Assembly (NCBI RefSeq): GCF_012222965.1 | Contig: NZ_CP038241.1 | Location: 930,001 to 994,000, forward strand | DNA: 64,000 nt | Origin: Allofrancisella inopinata | Lineage (GTDB): Bacteria > Pseudomonadota > Gammaproteobacteria > Francisellales > Francisellaceae | Reading direction: 5' to 3' | Shown: positions 47,800-57,398 of the stretch, piece by piece | How the letters are laid out: every line of letters starts with the position of its first letter | Numbering within the stretch: the stretch's first letter is position 1 | Notes under the pieces: generated by a model | The model's input: only the letters and a program-made list of their open reading frames with translations | Database searches by the model: none | What the model was told of the DNA's origin: nothing | Translations under genes and position numbers: made by a program

Positions 47800-48633
47800 T
47801 TGGAAAATAACCTTTTATTTGAAGTAATCATTTTTCTAGTAGCAGTGTTAGGTGGAACTGTAGGATCTGTTGTTGGATTAGGGGGAGCTTTAGTTATTAC
47901 CCCTCTACTATCAACTGTTTTAGGAGTTCCTTTACACTATACTATTGGAGCATCTTTAGTTGCTGTAATATGTACATCTTCAGCAACTTCCATAGTATCT
48001 TTAAAATCCCACGGGTTCACAAAAGAAAAACTTGGTGTCTTCTTAGCATTAGCAGCAGGAATCGGAGGAACACTTGGAGCAAAGCTAGCAATATCTATAA
48101 AACCAGCTACTTTGTTCTTAATTTTTGGAGGAGTACTTGTGGTGATAGCATTTTTAAGTTTCTCGAAACGACAAACTTCTCAGCAGCAGTTTTCTTCAAA
48201 ACTAGCAGAAAAACTACAACTTAATGATAAATTCATGGTTGATAATCAAGAAATACACTATAACGTTGATAAACCTGGCTTAGGTTTTTTAAGTATGCTA
48301 GGAGCTGGATTTATTGGTGGATTACTAGGCATAGGCGCTGGAGCGTTTAAAGTTATTGCTATGGATAAAATAATGAAAATTCCGTTTAAAGTAAGTGCTT
48401 CGACGAGTAATTTTATCATGGGAATAACTGCTTTTGCTGCTACTTCTACTTATTACTTTGCTGGCTATATTGACAGTGTGATTACTTTACCAGTTGCATT
48501 AGGAACTTTACTAGGAGCTACAATAGGTTCTAAAATTATGCCTTTTGTCTCAGTAAGAGTCTTAAGGTTAACATTTTTTATCATCATCTTAATAGCAGCT
48601 ATCCAAATGATCAGTAAAGGGCTACTTTTATGA
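47800..48633 (+). CDS. TSUP (TauE/SafE) family permease
   Basis: A 277-aa membrane protein with the two TSUP repeats: GGTVGSVVGLGGALVITPLL near the N-terminus and GAGFIGGLLGIGAGAFKV in the middle, plus a cytoplasmic loop around residues 125-160. The frame starts with TTG at 47800 and no ATG is close, so the start is uncertain. It overlaps the next gene by 4 bp (ATGA). Confidence 0.88.
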   Translation: MENNLLFEVIIFLVAVLGGTVGSVVGLGGALVITPLLSTVLGVPLHYTIGASLVAVICTSSATSIVSLKSHGFTKEKLGVFLALAAGIGGTLGAKLAISIKPATLFLIFGGVLVVIAFLSFSKRQTSQQQFSSKLAEKLQLNDKFMVDNQEIHYNVDKPGLGFLSMLGAGFIGGLLGIGAGAFKVIAMDKIMKIPFKVSASTSNFIMGITAFAATSTYYFAGYIDSVITLPVALGTLLGATIGSKIMPFVSVRVLRLTFFIIILIAAIQMISKGLLL

Positions 48634-48932
48634 CAAAAAGTCAAATTATATATAAAGTTTTAAAATCTAACTTAATCATTTCTATAGTAATCCTAATTAT
48701 AGGTTTTTTCTATAGGAGCTATGAAGTCATTAATTGTAGTAGTCAATATATAATAAATTATCAAGAGACTGTAGCGATAAAAATTATAAATTTTGGGCTA
48801 TTCTTAATAATTATTTTCCCAGTTTTGAGAATATTTTTAGAATTTTGTTTCTTTATAAAAGAAAAAAACTATACATACATTATAGTTTGTTTATTATTAT
48901 TTGTTGTTATTGGCATAAGTATAATCTCTTAA
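48630..48932 (+). CDS. DUF1634-like small membrane protein
   Basis: A 100-aa protein with three hydrophobic segments. DUF1634 proteins are regular partners of TSUP permeases, and this gene overlaps the permease stop by 4 bp, which supports the call. It probably forms a subunit of that transporter. The family assignment rests on size, topology and position. Confidence 0.7.
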   Translation: MTKSQIIYKVLKSNLIISIVILIIGFFYRSYEVINCSSQYIINYQETVAIKIINFGLFLIIIFPVLRIFLEFCFFIKEKNYTYIIVCLLLFVVIGISIIS

Positions 48933-49014
48933 GATAGTATATTTTCTCTAAAAATGTTAACATTTTCCTAACTAATAACTAATTCACCCCAAGGGTTGGA
49001 ATACTTATAGACTT

Positions 49015-50385
49015 ATGTTTACTAGTTTATCGGAAAAATTACAATCTTCTTTTAATAAATTAAAAGGACAGACTTCTCTTACAGAAGAGAATATTCAATC
49101 AGCTTTACGTGATATCAGGGTATCACTATTAGAAGCCGATGTAGCTTTACCTGTTGTAAAGAAATTTATTGAAAATATCAAAGAAAAAGCTATTGGTGAG
49201 ACAGTTAAAAAAAGCCTTACACCAGATCAGACTTTTGTATCTTTTGTAAAAAAAGAGTTAGAAAAAGCTCTTGGTGAAGAAGCTGTACCTATAAATTTAA
49301 AAACTCAGCCACCTGCTATTATCTTAATGGCTGGTTTACAAGGTGCTGGTAAAACGACATCTACAGCAAAACTTGCTAAATATCTTAAAGAAAAGTATAA
49401 GAAAAAAGTAATGGTAGTAAGTGCAGACGTTTACCGCCCTGCTGCTATTGATCAACTAAGAACTTTAGCAAATAGCTTAGATATTGATTTTTTTGAATCT
49501 GATATTAACCAAAAGCCTGACTTTATAGTTACTCAAGCTATCAAAACAGCCAGAACTAAACTAGCTGATGTGCTCATAATAGATACTGCTGGTAGATTAC
49601 ATATAGATGAATCCATGATGGATGAAATCAAACAAATTCACAAAATTGCAAAACCAATAGAAACACTATTTACTGTAGATAGTATGACCGGTCAAGATGC
49701 TGCTGTAACTGCTAAAGCTTTTAATGACGCTCTTGAACTAACTGGTATAGTATTAACTAAAACTGATGGTGATGCTAGAGGCGGTGCGGCTCTATCGATT
49801 AGGGAAATAACTGGTAAGCCTATTAAATTCTTAGGTACTGGTGAAAAAACTGATGCTTTAGAACCTTTCCATCCAGATAGAGTAGCTTCTAAAATCCTCG
49901 GTATGGGTGATATGCTTAGCTTAATAGAAAGCATAGAGCAAAAAACAGAAAAAGATACTGCCGAAAAACTTACTAAAAAACTAAAAAGTGGTAAAAATTT
50001 TGATCTAGAAGATTTTAAGAACCAAATTCTACAAATGAAAAAAATGGGCGGTGTTGGCTCTATAATGTCAAATTTACCAAATATACCAAACATGCCTGGC
50101 AACGTTGGTGATGAAATGTTTAAAAAAATAGAGGCTATGATAGATTCAATGACACCACTTGAACGTAAAAAGCCAGAACTTATTAAACATAGCAGAAAAC
50201 AAAGAATTATTAGAGGTTCTGGTACCACTGTTCAAGACCTTAATAAATTATTACAACAGCATACTCAAATGAAAAAAATGATGAAAAGTGTAGTTGGCAA
50301 AAAAGGTGGTATGGCAAATATAATGAAGCGTATGTCTGCTATGCAACGTGTGGGTGGTATGGCAAATCTACTAGGTAAAAAATAA
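49015..50385 (+). CDS. ffh: Signal recognition particle GTPase Ffh
   Basis: It targets nascent membrane proteins with 4.5S RNA to FtsY. The 456-aa protein has the N domain, G domain (GLQGAGKTTSTAKLA, VSADVYRPAAIDQL, DTAGRLHID, TKTDGDARGGAALS) and a Met-rich M domain ending GGMANLLGKK. Length is normal. aroG begins 20 bp later on the same strand. Confidence 0.98.
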   Translation: MFTSLSEKLQSSFNKLKGQTSLTEENIQSALRDIRVSLLEADVALPVVKKFIENIKEKAIGETVKKSLTPDQTFVSFVKKELEKALGEEAVPINLKTQPPAIILMAGLQGAGKTTSTAKLAKYLKEKYKKKVMVVSADVYRPAAIDQLRTLANSLDIDFFESDINQKPDFIVTQAIKTARTKLADVLIIDTAGRLHIDESMMDEIKQIHKIAKPIETLFTVDSMTGQDAAVTAKAFNDALELTGIVLTKTDGDARGGAALSIREITGKPIKFLGTGEKTDALEPFHPDRVASKILGMGDMLSLIESIEQKTEKDTAEKLTKKLKSGKNFDLEDFKNQILQMKKMGGVGSIMSNLPNIPNMPGNVGDEMFKKIEAMIDSMTPLERKKPELIKHSRKQRIIRGSGTTVQDLNKLLQQHTQMKKMMKSVVGKKGGMANIMKRMSAMQRVGGMANLLGKK

Positions 50386-50405
50386 TAAGTATAGGAAATT
50401 ATTTA

Positions 50406-51518
50406 ATGATAGGTGATAAAAGATTTGATAAAGTTTCTAATATAAATATAGAAAAAGAAAAAGTGTTGATCCCTGCTGAAGTACTGATTCAAGAAATACC
50501 TCTTTTAAAAGGTTCGTATGAAACAGTTAAAAAATCCCGTAAAGAAGTAGCTAATGTAATTCATGGTAATGATGATAGAGTTGTTGTTGTTGTTGGACCT
50601 TGCTCTATACACGATCCTAAAGCTGCGCTTGAATATGCGACTAAGCTCAAAGAACAAGTCAAAAAATTTGAAAAAAATATCATTATTGTAATGAGAGTGT
50701 ATTTTGAAAAACCACGTACAACTATTGGCTGGAAAGGACTTGTAAATGATCCTGACCTTGATAATTCATATCGTATAAATAAAGGGTTACAGATAGCACG
50801 TCAATTATTATCAGATATTACTAATATGGGTTTGCCATGTGCTACTGAATTTTTGGATGTAATAACACCCCAATATTTTGCTGAGTTAATTTCTTGGGGT
50901 GCTATTGGAGCTAGAACTGTAGAAAGCCAAATCCATAGAGAACTTGCATCAGGTTTATCTGCACCTATAGGCTTTAAAAATGCTACTAATGGTGATATTC
51001 AAGTAGCTGTAGACGCTATTAAGTCTGCTACTTACCCACACCATTTTCTAAGCACTACCAAATCAGGGTCAACGGCAATATTTGCAACAAAAGGTAATAA
51101 AAATGGCCATATAATCCTACGTGGTGGTGCATCTGGGCCTAATTTTAGCAAAGAACATGTTGATGAATGCATCGCAAAACTCAAAAAAGCAGGCTTAGAT
51201 ACTAAAGTAATGATTGATTGTAGTCACGGTAATAGTCAAAAAGATCACTCCAAACAAAAAACTGTGCTTACTGATATTTGCAAGCAAATAGCTCAAAGTG
51301 ATGATGTGTTTGGTGTTATGATAGAAAGTAACCTTGTAGCAGGAAATCAAGACATTAATAAAAAACCACTTGAATATGGTAAAAGTGTTACAGATGCTTG
51401 TGTAAATTTTGATGAAACACTAGAAATGTTAGAAATGTTATCAAAAGCTGTACAACAAAGAAGAATTTCTCAAGAAAAAAAAGAAGTTAAAGAAGAGTCT
51501 CAATTTTCTTTGTTATAA
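50406..51518 (+). CDS. aroG: 3-deoxy-7-phosphoheptulonate (DAHP) synthase, type I
   Basis: Entry enzyme of the shikimate pathway, from phosphoenolpyruvate and erythrose 4-phosphate. The 370-aa protein has VVGPCSIHD with the metal Cys, RVYFEKPRTTIGWKG, IGARTVESQ, GFKNATNGD and DCSHGNSQKDH. Which aromatic amino acid inhibits it cannot be read directly. A terminator follows at 51558. Confidence 0.96.
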   Translation: MIGDKRFDKVSNINIEKEKVLIPAEVLIQEIPLLKGSYETVKKSRKEVANVIHGNDDRVVVVVGPCSIHDPKAALEYATKLKEQVKKFEKNIIIVMRVYFEKPRTTIGWKGLVNDPDLDNSYRINKGLQIARQLLSDITNMGLPCATEFLDVITPQYFAELISWGAIGARTVESQIHRELASGLSAPIGFKNATNGDIQVAVDAIKSATYPHHFLSTTKSGSTAIFATKGNKNGHIILRGGASGPNFSKEHVDECIAKLKKAGLDTKVMIDCSHGNSQKDHSKQKTVLTDICKQIAQSDDVFGVMIESNLVAGNQDINKKPLEYGKSVTDACVNFDETLEMLEMLSKAVQQRRISQEKKEVKEESQFSLL

Positions 51519-51557
51519 AAAATTTCGTCATACCCGTATATTTTTAAAATATGCAAA

Positions 51558-51594
51558 ACCTAAAGTTTATAAACTATTTTTAGGTACTTTTTTT
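51558..51594 (+). terminator. Intrinsic terminator after aroG
   Basis: ACCTAAA (51558-51564) pairs with TTTAGGT (51579-51585), with an inner palindrome GTTTATAAAC in the loop, and the T tract CTTTTTTT follows. It is 40 bp after the aroG stop and separates it from typA. Confidence 0.65.
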
Positions 51595-51643
51595 CCTTAT
51601 TAGTCTATAATTATCCTTGATTTTATAAAAATAGGTAAATTAC

Positions 51644-53461
51644 ATGCTTAAAAATTTGAGAAATATCGCTATCATTGCCCATGTAGACCATGGAAAAACA
51701 ACTCTTGTTGATAAACTACTACAACAGTCAGGGACTTTAAAAAATCGTGGTCCAGAAGTTGAAAGAGTTATGGACTCCAATGATATCGAAAAAGAAAGAG
51801 GTATTACAATTTTAGCTAAAAATACAGCTCTTAATTATAAAGACTACCGTATCAACATTGTTGATACTCCAGGACACGCTGATTTTGGAGGCGAAGTTGA
51901 GCGTGTATTATCAATGGTGGATTCTGTACTTTTGTTAGTAGATGCTGTAGATGGTCCTATGCCACAAACACGGTTTGTAACTGAAAAAGCTTTTGCAAAA
52001 GGGTTAAAACCCATTGTAGTTATTAACAAGATTGACAGAGATGGTGCTCGTCCTGACTGGGTTGTTGATCAAGTATTTGATTTATTTGATAGACTTGGTG
52101 CTACTGATGACCAATTAGATTTTCCTATAATTTATGCTTCTGCCATAAATGGTTTTGCCACTGACGATCTAGAAAAACAAACTACTGATATGAGTGATCT
52201 TTTTAATGCTATTATTGATAAAGTTGAACCACCAAAAGTTGATGAAACTGGCCCTTTTCAGATGCAAATATCATCTTTAGATTATTCAAGCTTTTTAGGG
52301 ACTATAGGTATTGGTCGTATTCAAAGAGGCTCTGTAAAAACTAACACTCCTGTAACTATAATCAACGCTGCTGGAGAAAAAAGAAATGGTAGAGTTTTAC
52401 AAATATTAGGATATTTAGGATTAGACAGAAATGAAGTTCCTGAAGCTAGTGCGGGGGATATTGTATGTGTAACAGGTATGGATGGTTTAAAAATATCTGA
52501 TACTCTATGTAACCCTGAGCACGTTGAAGCCCTGCCACCACTATCTGTGGATGAGCCAACAATTAGTATGACATTTCAAGTTAATAACTCCCCTTTTGCT
52601 GGCAAGGAAGGTAAATTTGTAACTTCCCGCCAAATTAAAGAAAGACTTGAGAAAGAATTGATTCATAACGTTGCTTTACGTGTTGAGCAGCTAGATGATC
52701 CTGATAAATTTAAAGTTTCTGGACGTGGTGAATTGCATTTATCTATTTTATTAGAAAATATGCGTCGTGAAGGCTTTGAAATAGCGGTATCTCGTCCACA
52801 TGTGATTTTTAAAGAAGTTAATGGTGAAAAGCATGAACCATATGAGCATGCGATTATAAATATAGATGAAGAGCATCAAGGTACTGTCATGGAAAAAATG
52901 GGCTTACGTCAAGGTGAGCTTAAAAATATGGAACCAGATGGAAAAGGTCGTGTGAAACTTGAGTTTATAATACCTTCTAGAGGTTTGATAGGGTTCTATA
53001 CAGAGTTTTTAACTATTACGTCTGGTTCAGGTATATTAAATAAAGTATTTGACCACTATGGACCAATGAAAAAGCAAGCTTTAGAAACTCGTCAAAATGG
53101 GACTTTAGTATCTATGTGTGCTGGTAAAGCTTTGGCTTTTGCTTTATTTAACCTGCAAGAACGTGGAAAAATGTTTATAGGGCATGGTACAGAGGTTTAT
53201 GAGGGAATGATTATAGGTATTCATAGTAGAGATAATGATTTGGCTGTAAACCCTTGTAAAGGTAAACAGTTAACTAACGTACGTGCTTCTGGTAAAGATG
53301 ACGCTGTTATTTTAGTTACACCTATAAAACTAACTTTAGAATATGCTTTAGAGTTTATCGAAGATGATGAGCTTGTAGAAATAACTCCACAATCAATCAG
53401 ACTTAGAAAGAAACACCTTACAGAAAGCGATCGTAAAAAAGCCTCTAGAGGTATGCTATAA
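51644..53461 (+). CDS. typA: Ribosome-associated GTPase TypA/BipA
   Basis: A 605-aa EF-G-like GTPase with [43 protein letters not shown] and [13 protein letters not shown], plus the BipA C-terminal domain. It helps ribosome assembly and stress adaptation. Ribosome site is weak (AGGTAAATTAC before ATG). Confidence 0.97.
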   Translation: MLKNLRNIAIIAHVDHGKTTLVDKLLQQSGTLKNRGPEVERVMDSNDIEKERGITILAKNTALNYKDYRINIVDTPGHADFGGEVERVLSMVDSVLLLVDAVDGPMPQTRFVTEKAFAKGLKPIVVINKIDRDGARPDWVVDQVFDLFDRLGATDDQLDFPIIYASAINGFATDDLEKQTTDMSDLFNAIIDKVEPPKVDETGPFQMQISSLDYSSFLGTIGIGRIQRGSVKTNTPVTIINAAGEKRNGRVLQILGYLGLDRNEVPEASAGDIVCVTGMDGLKISDTLCNPEHVEALPPLSVDEPTISMTFQVNNSPFAGKEGKFVTSRQIKERLEKELIHNVALRVEQLDDPDKFKVSGRGELHLSILLENMRREGFEIAVSRPHVIFKEVNGEKHEPYEHAIINIDEEHQGTVMEKMGLRQGELKNMEPDGKGRVKLEFIIPSRGLIGFYTEFLTITSGSGILNKVFDHYGPMKKQALETRQNGTLVSMCAGKALAFALFNLQERGKMFIGHGTEVYEGMIIGIHSRDNDLAVNPCKGKQLTNVRASGKDDAVILVTPIKLTLEYALEFIEDDELVEITPQSIRLRKKHLTESDRKKASRGML

Positions 53462-53499
53462 TATGTAATATCTCTATTTTCCTTATCTAAATTTTATAA

Positions 53500-53940
53500 A
53501 TGATATCTGAAAAAGGGTTATTCCTTGTAGAAGCACGTCGATTTCTTGAGCCATTATGGTTAAAAGCTCATGCAAGTTGGGGCAAAATTCCTTCTTGCTT
53601 ATCTTCACATATGTGTAGATATAGCTGTATTTTTTTAAAGCAAATATTAGTAAATGACTTTGAAGAAAAATGGGAAATAAGTTCTGGACGCCCATTTAAT
53701 GTTAAAGATAGATATGGTTATAAAGATAGTAACCATATTTGGCATGACCATTCGTGGTTACAAATGGATAATTTATGTATTGATATTACTGCGGACCAAT
53801 TTGGAGGAAAACAAATATATTACGGAAAATTGCCTAAAAGTATCTATAAAGCTAATCTGACAGAGAAAGATACTAAAGCGAGTTTGGCTACATTAGAAAG
53901 CCGGGTCAAAGGTTGGATTAATGCCTGGTATAATAAATAA
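53500..53940 (+). CDS. Small protein with papain-like Cys-His-Asp arrangement, unknown function
   Basis: A 146-aa protein without signal peptide. SSHMCRYSC holds Cys39 and Cys43, HIWHDHSWLQ holds His84, and CIDITADQFGG holds Asp95. The order Cys, His followed by Trp, then Asp in IDxTxxQF is seen in small papain- or transglutaminase-like families. This is a fold-level guess from motif spacing. No ribosome site is evident. A type B IS element lies downstream. Confidence 0.6.
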   Translation: MISEKGLFLVEARRFLEPLWLKAHASWGKIPSCLSSHMCRYSCIFLKQILVNDFEEKWEISSGRPFNVKDRYGYKDSNHIWHDHSWLQMDNLCIDITADQFGGKQIYYGKLPKSIYKANLTEKDTKASLATLESRVKGWINAWYNK

Positions 53941-54095
53941 ATTATTTTAGTTTCCTAGATTGTATTCTCAACGTTTATTTTGATACTTAAATGTAACTCA
54001 TTTGTAATAAACTTATACTTAATCTTACACATTTCGTATAAGATTCAATGTCAGGTTAATGAAAAACAGATTGGTACCTCACAAAAGGTTATAAA

Positions 54096-55290
54096 CTGGA
54101 GTTACGGACTTTTGGGAAAAAGTTAAAGCGAAAAAGTTTTCTATGTGTTAATTTATAATTACATCAACTATGTTATGTTCTAAAAATGAAACAACGTGAA
54201 TTAGCCAATCTATATACTGAATATTTATTATGTCAAAACTCCCAAGCAAGTGCGACAATGTGTTCAAGTATGTTAGATGAACTAGTAAAGCATGATAGTT
54301 TTTCTCGGATGTTAAAAGTTGGTAGTTATGAAAGTAAATATGTCTGGTTAAAAGGTAAAAGTATTTTAAACGCCTACAAAGATAAGCCAAAGATATTATC
54401 TATAGACAATACAATAAGTCCTAAATCTGATAGTATGGTCAATGAGGTAGTAAACTGGTTTTATGATCATTCTGTAGGTAGAGCAGTTAAAGGCATCAAT
54501 CTTATTAGTGCTTTAATCCACGTTGGAGATGCTAATATTCCTGTAGGCTTTGAAGTACAAACTAAGGAAAACTTTGTAGTAGAAAAAGATAAAGCAGGTA
54601 TGGAGCGCTTAAAGCGTAAAGCACGCTACACAATTAATGAACTGGCAAGAAAACTGATATTGAAAATTATTAAGAATTTCTCTAGTTTTGATTATATAGT
54701 AGCTGATAGATATTTTGCTTCTAAAACTAATTTGAAATTCTTTAACAAACATAAACTCTCGTATGTAATAGGTATAGCAAATAATCGTTTAGTTGCTAAG
54801 AGTAAAGCTAATGCTCTTGCTGGTAACTACTGTAGGTTAGATGAATTAGGATTGCTAGAAAATGAGGCTATGAAAATTTATTTAAAAGATATAAAATATA
54901 GTCTTGTGGTTACTCGCCAAGTCTTCAAAAACGGGGACAATTCAACAGGTGAGATTTATTTAATTACTAATGATCTAAACCTAGAGAGTAACCACATAGA
55001 AGATATCTATCAAAAAAGATGGAATATAGAAGTTTATCATCGAAGTATAAAACAAAACGCTAGTCTTGCTAAATCACCTACATCTGTAATTACTACTCAG
55101 CTTAACCATATAGGTTTATCTATAGGTGCATTTATTGAACTTGAAAAACTAAAACTTGCTTCAAATAAAAATCACTATGCGTTGAAAAGGAAAATGTTAA
55201 TCGCCGCCAATCAAGCGAGTCATAGGGAAATTATAAAAATGAAAAAAATACTCAAAATGACTGCTTAAATTTAAAAGTCCGTAACTCCAG
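54096..55290 (+). mobile_element. IS4-family insertion sequence, copy type B, complete
   Basis: The ends are perfect 18-bp inverted repeats CTGGAGTTACGGACTTTT (54096-54113, and reverse complement 55273-55290). They are flanked by the direct repeat TTATAAA (54089-54095 and 55291-55297), a 7-bp target duplication. The 1195-bp element carries one intact transposase gene. It lies between the 146-aa gene and mnmC. Confidence 0.9.
54186..55268 (+). CDS. IS4-family DDE transposase (360 aa)
   Basis: It moves the surrounding element. DDE residues: LSIDNTISPK (first), IVADRYFASKT (second), and YQKRWNIEVYHRSIKQ, matching Y-x2-R-x3-E-x6-K. It is homologous along its length to the transposase at 352-1410 but clearly diverged. 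No stop or frameshift, so it may be active. Confidence 0.92.
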   Translation: MKQRELANLYTEYLLCQNSQASATMCSSMLDELVKHDSFSRMLKVGSYESKYVWLKGKSILNAYKDKPKILSIDNTISPKSDSMVNEVVNWFYDHSVGRAVKGINLISALIHVGDANIPVGFEVQTKENFVVEKDKAGMERLKRKARYTINELARKLILKIIKNFSSFDYIVADRYFASKTNLKFFNKHKLSYVIGIANNRLVAKSKANALAGNYCRLDELGLLENEAMKIYLKDIKYSLVVTRQVFKNGDNSTGEIYLITNDLNLESNHIEDIYQKRWNIEVYHRSIKQNASLAKSPTSVITTQLNHIGLSIGAFIELEKLKLASNKNHYALKRKMLIAANQASHREIIKMKKILKMTA

Positions 55291-55330
55291 TTATAAAATC
55301 CAAGTGGGTCTACTAGGGTTAGTATGCTAC

Positions 55331-56533
55331 CTAAAGCTTTTTTTTAAAACTTCTAACCCAAAACCTTTGTGGTGATAAAGCTTCTAGTAATTTTTCAGAA
55401 ACTATGTCTGGTTGATTTATAATTTGGCAGGTAATAATCTTTGCAGCTAATAAAGATGAACATAGACCTTTTGAACCAAACCCAGAAGATAAATATAAGC
55501 CATTTTCATATTCTACTTGTGGCATTTTTGACTTTGGATAACCTTTTGAGAGAGGTTTATAAAAATCTTGTTCAAATTTATCGAAATCTACAAGTCTGCC
55601 TACTAATGGTAAATGATCTGAAGTAACACATCTTGTTGCTACTCTTGAATCTACTATATTTATGTCGGCTTTGGATAAACCTGGCAGCATTTGTTTAATT
55701 TGAAATAAGTTATATTCATTATCAGAGTCTCTAATCTCCCCTGTTGTGTCATTATTTTCTCGAAAAGTTGCTCCTATAACTTGTAGATTATCTTTATAGT
55801 TTGGAATTATATACCCTTTACCGATAACAGTGTCTTTTATATCAAATGTTTTATTAATAACAGTTAGCTGCCCCTGGGAGGGGTAAACTGGAATTTTTTG
55901 AAGGTAGGAGATTTTTTTAAAAAGCTCATATCCTCCTGTAAAAATAACAATATCAAACCTTTCATTAAAATTGTCAAACTCAAGAAGCCAACCATTAGAA
56001 TCTAATTTTTTAATATCTACTAGCTCAGTGTCTAAAATCAATTTAGCATTTGATAATTTTAACCACAATTGACAAATACTTTTAGGCACTAATGATAAGG
56101 CATTTGGGTAATAAACTGCTGCTGGTACATTAAGTTCTTTATTTAGAAGTTTGAAGGTTTGTTGCCTGTCCAATAAACTAGCTAAATCTTTTGGGATATC
56201 CCTAATTCTAAAAATTTTTGTATGCCTGCCCTGTTCTTTTTCATCATTTAAAATTTGTAACATGCCTTTATTACAAATTTCTAAATTGTCTTTATATTCA
56301 TCTATAAAGCCTAATAAGAGTTTATAACCTAAAGTGTGAAATTGGTCTGAATAGTTATTATCAGAAGTCAAATATGGTGCTAAAATCCCAGCAAAGTTAC
56401 CTGAAGCATCATCAGCTATTTGACAATTTTTATCAAAGATAGTTATATCAAAATCACCTATTTTACTAAGCTCGTACGCTACTGAGCACCCAGCAAGCCC
56501 TGCCCCAATAATAGCTATTTTTCTAGTGCCCAT
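55331..56533 (-). CDS. mnmC: MnmC2-type FAD-dependent tRNA-modifying oxidoreductase
   Basis: It is expected to convert cmnm5s2U34 to nm5s2U34 in tRNA. About 400 aa: the FAD-binding start (KIAIIGAGLAGCSVAYELSK), DASGNFAGILAPYL, YPSQGQLTVI, VATRCVTSDHLPLVG, GFGSKGLCSSLLAAKI and the family ending SPQRFWVR. The methyltransferase half found in E. coli MnmC is absent, so it is the single-domain form. I start at the ATG at 56533 (AGAAG upstream); a GTG at 56545 is possible. The start lies within the 3' end of the RAYT gene. Confidence 0.85.
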   Translation of the reverse strand: MGTRKIAIIGAGLAGCSVAYELSKIGDFDITIFDKNCQIADDASGNFAGILAPYLTSDNNYSDQFHTLGYKLLLGFIDEYKDNLEICNKGMLQILNDEKEQGRHTKIFRIRDIPKDLASLLDRQQTFKLLNKELNVPAAVYYPNALSLVPKSICQLWLKLSNAKLILDTELVDIKKLDSNGWLLEFDNFNERFDIVIFTGGYELFKKISYLQKIPVYPSQGQLTVINKTFDIKDTVIGKGYIIPNYKDNLQVIGATFRENNDTTGEIRDSDNEYNLFQIKQMLPGLSKADINIVDSRVATRCVTSDHLPLVGRLVDFDKFEQDFYKPLSKGYPKSKMPQVEYENGLYLSSGFGSKGLCSSLLAAKIITCQIINQPDIVSEKLLEALSPQRFWVRSFKKKL

Positions 56534-57089
56534 CTTGCTTCTCACAATTATATTTATCTAGATGCCATTTAGTGGGGTTATTTTGAATATATTCTCTGAT
56601 TTTTAAAAGTGATTTTTCATCCCTAATTACATGATCATAGAATGAACGTTGCCATTGGAAGTTATTATCCCCTAGATTATTTCTGATGTTTTTTGTACAC
56701 ATCTCTTTATAAGATTTTATGATTTGAGATAAACCTATATTTCTATTTGTAGTGACAGCACATTGTGCTGTCATTGATAATGAATTACCTTTTGATAAGA
56801 CAGAACACTGTTCTGTCTCTACATTATTATTTATAATTAAAATACCATGGATATGGTTTGGCATTATGACAAACTCATCTAAATAAGCTTTATTATAATG
56901 TTGCGGAATACTCTTCCAGCAATCATACACAATACTACCATAACTATTCAACACCATCTGACCATTATTAGATACACTACCAAAATAATTTACTCTATTT
57001 TTGGTGCAGATAGTTATAAAGTAGTAGCCATTTTGGGAATAATCATACCCTTTGATTCTAGTAGATTTTCTTTTAACAAAAGTTTGCAT
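56523..57089 (-). CDS. REP-associated tyrosine transposase (RAYT, Y1 HUH)
   Basis: A 188-aa Y1 transposase. It has YFITICTKNRVNYFG, the HUH motif VIMPNHIHGIL, and the catalytic Tyr in LKIREYIQNNPTKWH. It sits in the minus-strand run ratA-rnfH-RAYT-mnmC, 3 bp after rnfH and overlapping the mnmC start by 11 bp, so it entered a housekeeping operon without breaking it. RAYTs are usually single-copy genes that act on REP palindromes. Two such palindromes lie inside its own coding region. Confidence 0.9.
   Translation of the reverse strand: MQTFVKRKSTRIKGYDYSQNGYYFITICTKNRVNYFGSVSNNGQMVLNSYGSIVYDCWKSIPQHYNKAYLDEFVIMPNHIHGILIINNNVETEQCSVLSKGNSLSMTAQCAVTTNRNIGLSQIIKSYKEMCTKNIRNNLGDNNFQWQRSFYDHVIRDEKSLLKIREYIQNNPTKWHLDKYNCEKQDGH
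56753..56818. repeat. Two related perfect palindromes inside the RAYT gene
   Basis: The 21-nt palindromes 56753-56773 (arms TGACAGCACA and TGTGCTGTCA) and 56798-56818 (arms AGACAGAACA and TGTTCTGTCT) each have 10-bp arms and a one-base centre. The arms share GACAG-ACA. They encode the stretch around TEQCSVL and TAQCAVT, which lies between the HUH and Tyr motifs. They look like REP-type hairpins. Confidence 0.85.
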
Positions 57090-57092
57090 AAA

Positions 57093-57398
57093 TCATGCAC
57101 CGAAAAGCTTAATACCTTCTTTTTTGCGCTTTTGTTCAGCTCTTAGCATCCGAGCTTTTTTAGGGTCAATAGTCAATTCTCTATATATTTCTATCCTATC
57201 GTTATCATTTATAGGAGCATCTAAATCAATAATTTCTCCATATATACCTATTTTAAAATCTTCTATTTTTTCTAATTCAGGATACGTATGTAAAATTTTA
57301 GATTTCTGTATAGCTTGCCTAACACTAAGATTGCCTACAAACTCCACAAAAAATGACCTTTGCTCATTAAAAAGTGGATAAATAACCTCTACTTTCAC
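57093..57398 (-). CDS. rnfH: RnfH-family ubiquitin-like protein (RatB)
   Basis: A 101-aa beta-grasp protein of the UPF0125 family: VEVIYPLFNEQRSFFVEF, IGIYGEIIDLDAPINDNDRIEIYREL, and a basic tail. It follows ratA directly (stop and start nearly touching), the usual ratA-rnfH pair next to smpB. Biochemical role is unclear. Confidence 0.9.
   Translation of the reverse strand: MKVEVIYPLFNEQRSFFVEFVGNLSVRQAIQKSKILHTYPELEKIEDFKIGIYGEIIDLDAPINDNDRIEIYRELTIDPKKARMLRAEQKRKKEGIKLFGA

Noticed and set aside
49692..50228. Open frame of 178 codons on the minus strand inside ffh
   Set aside because: Shadow of ffh. The product is Ser/Ile/Phe-rich with no family features.
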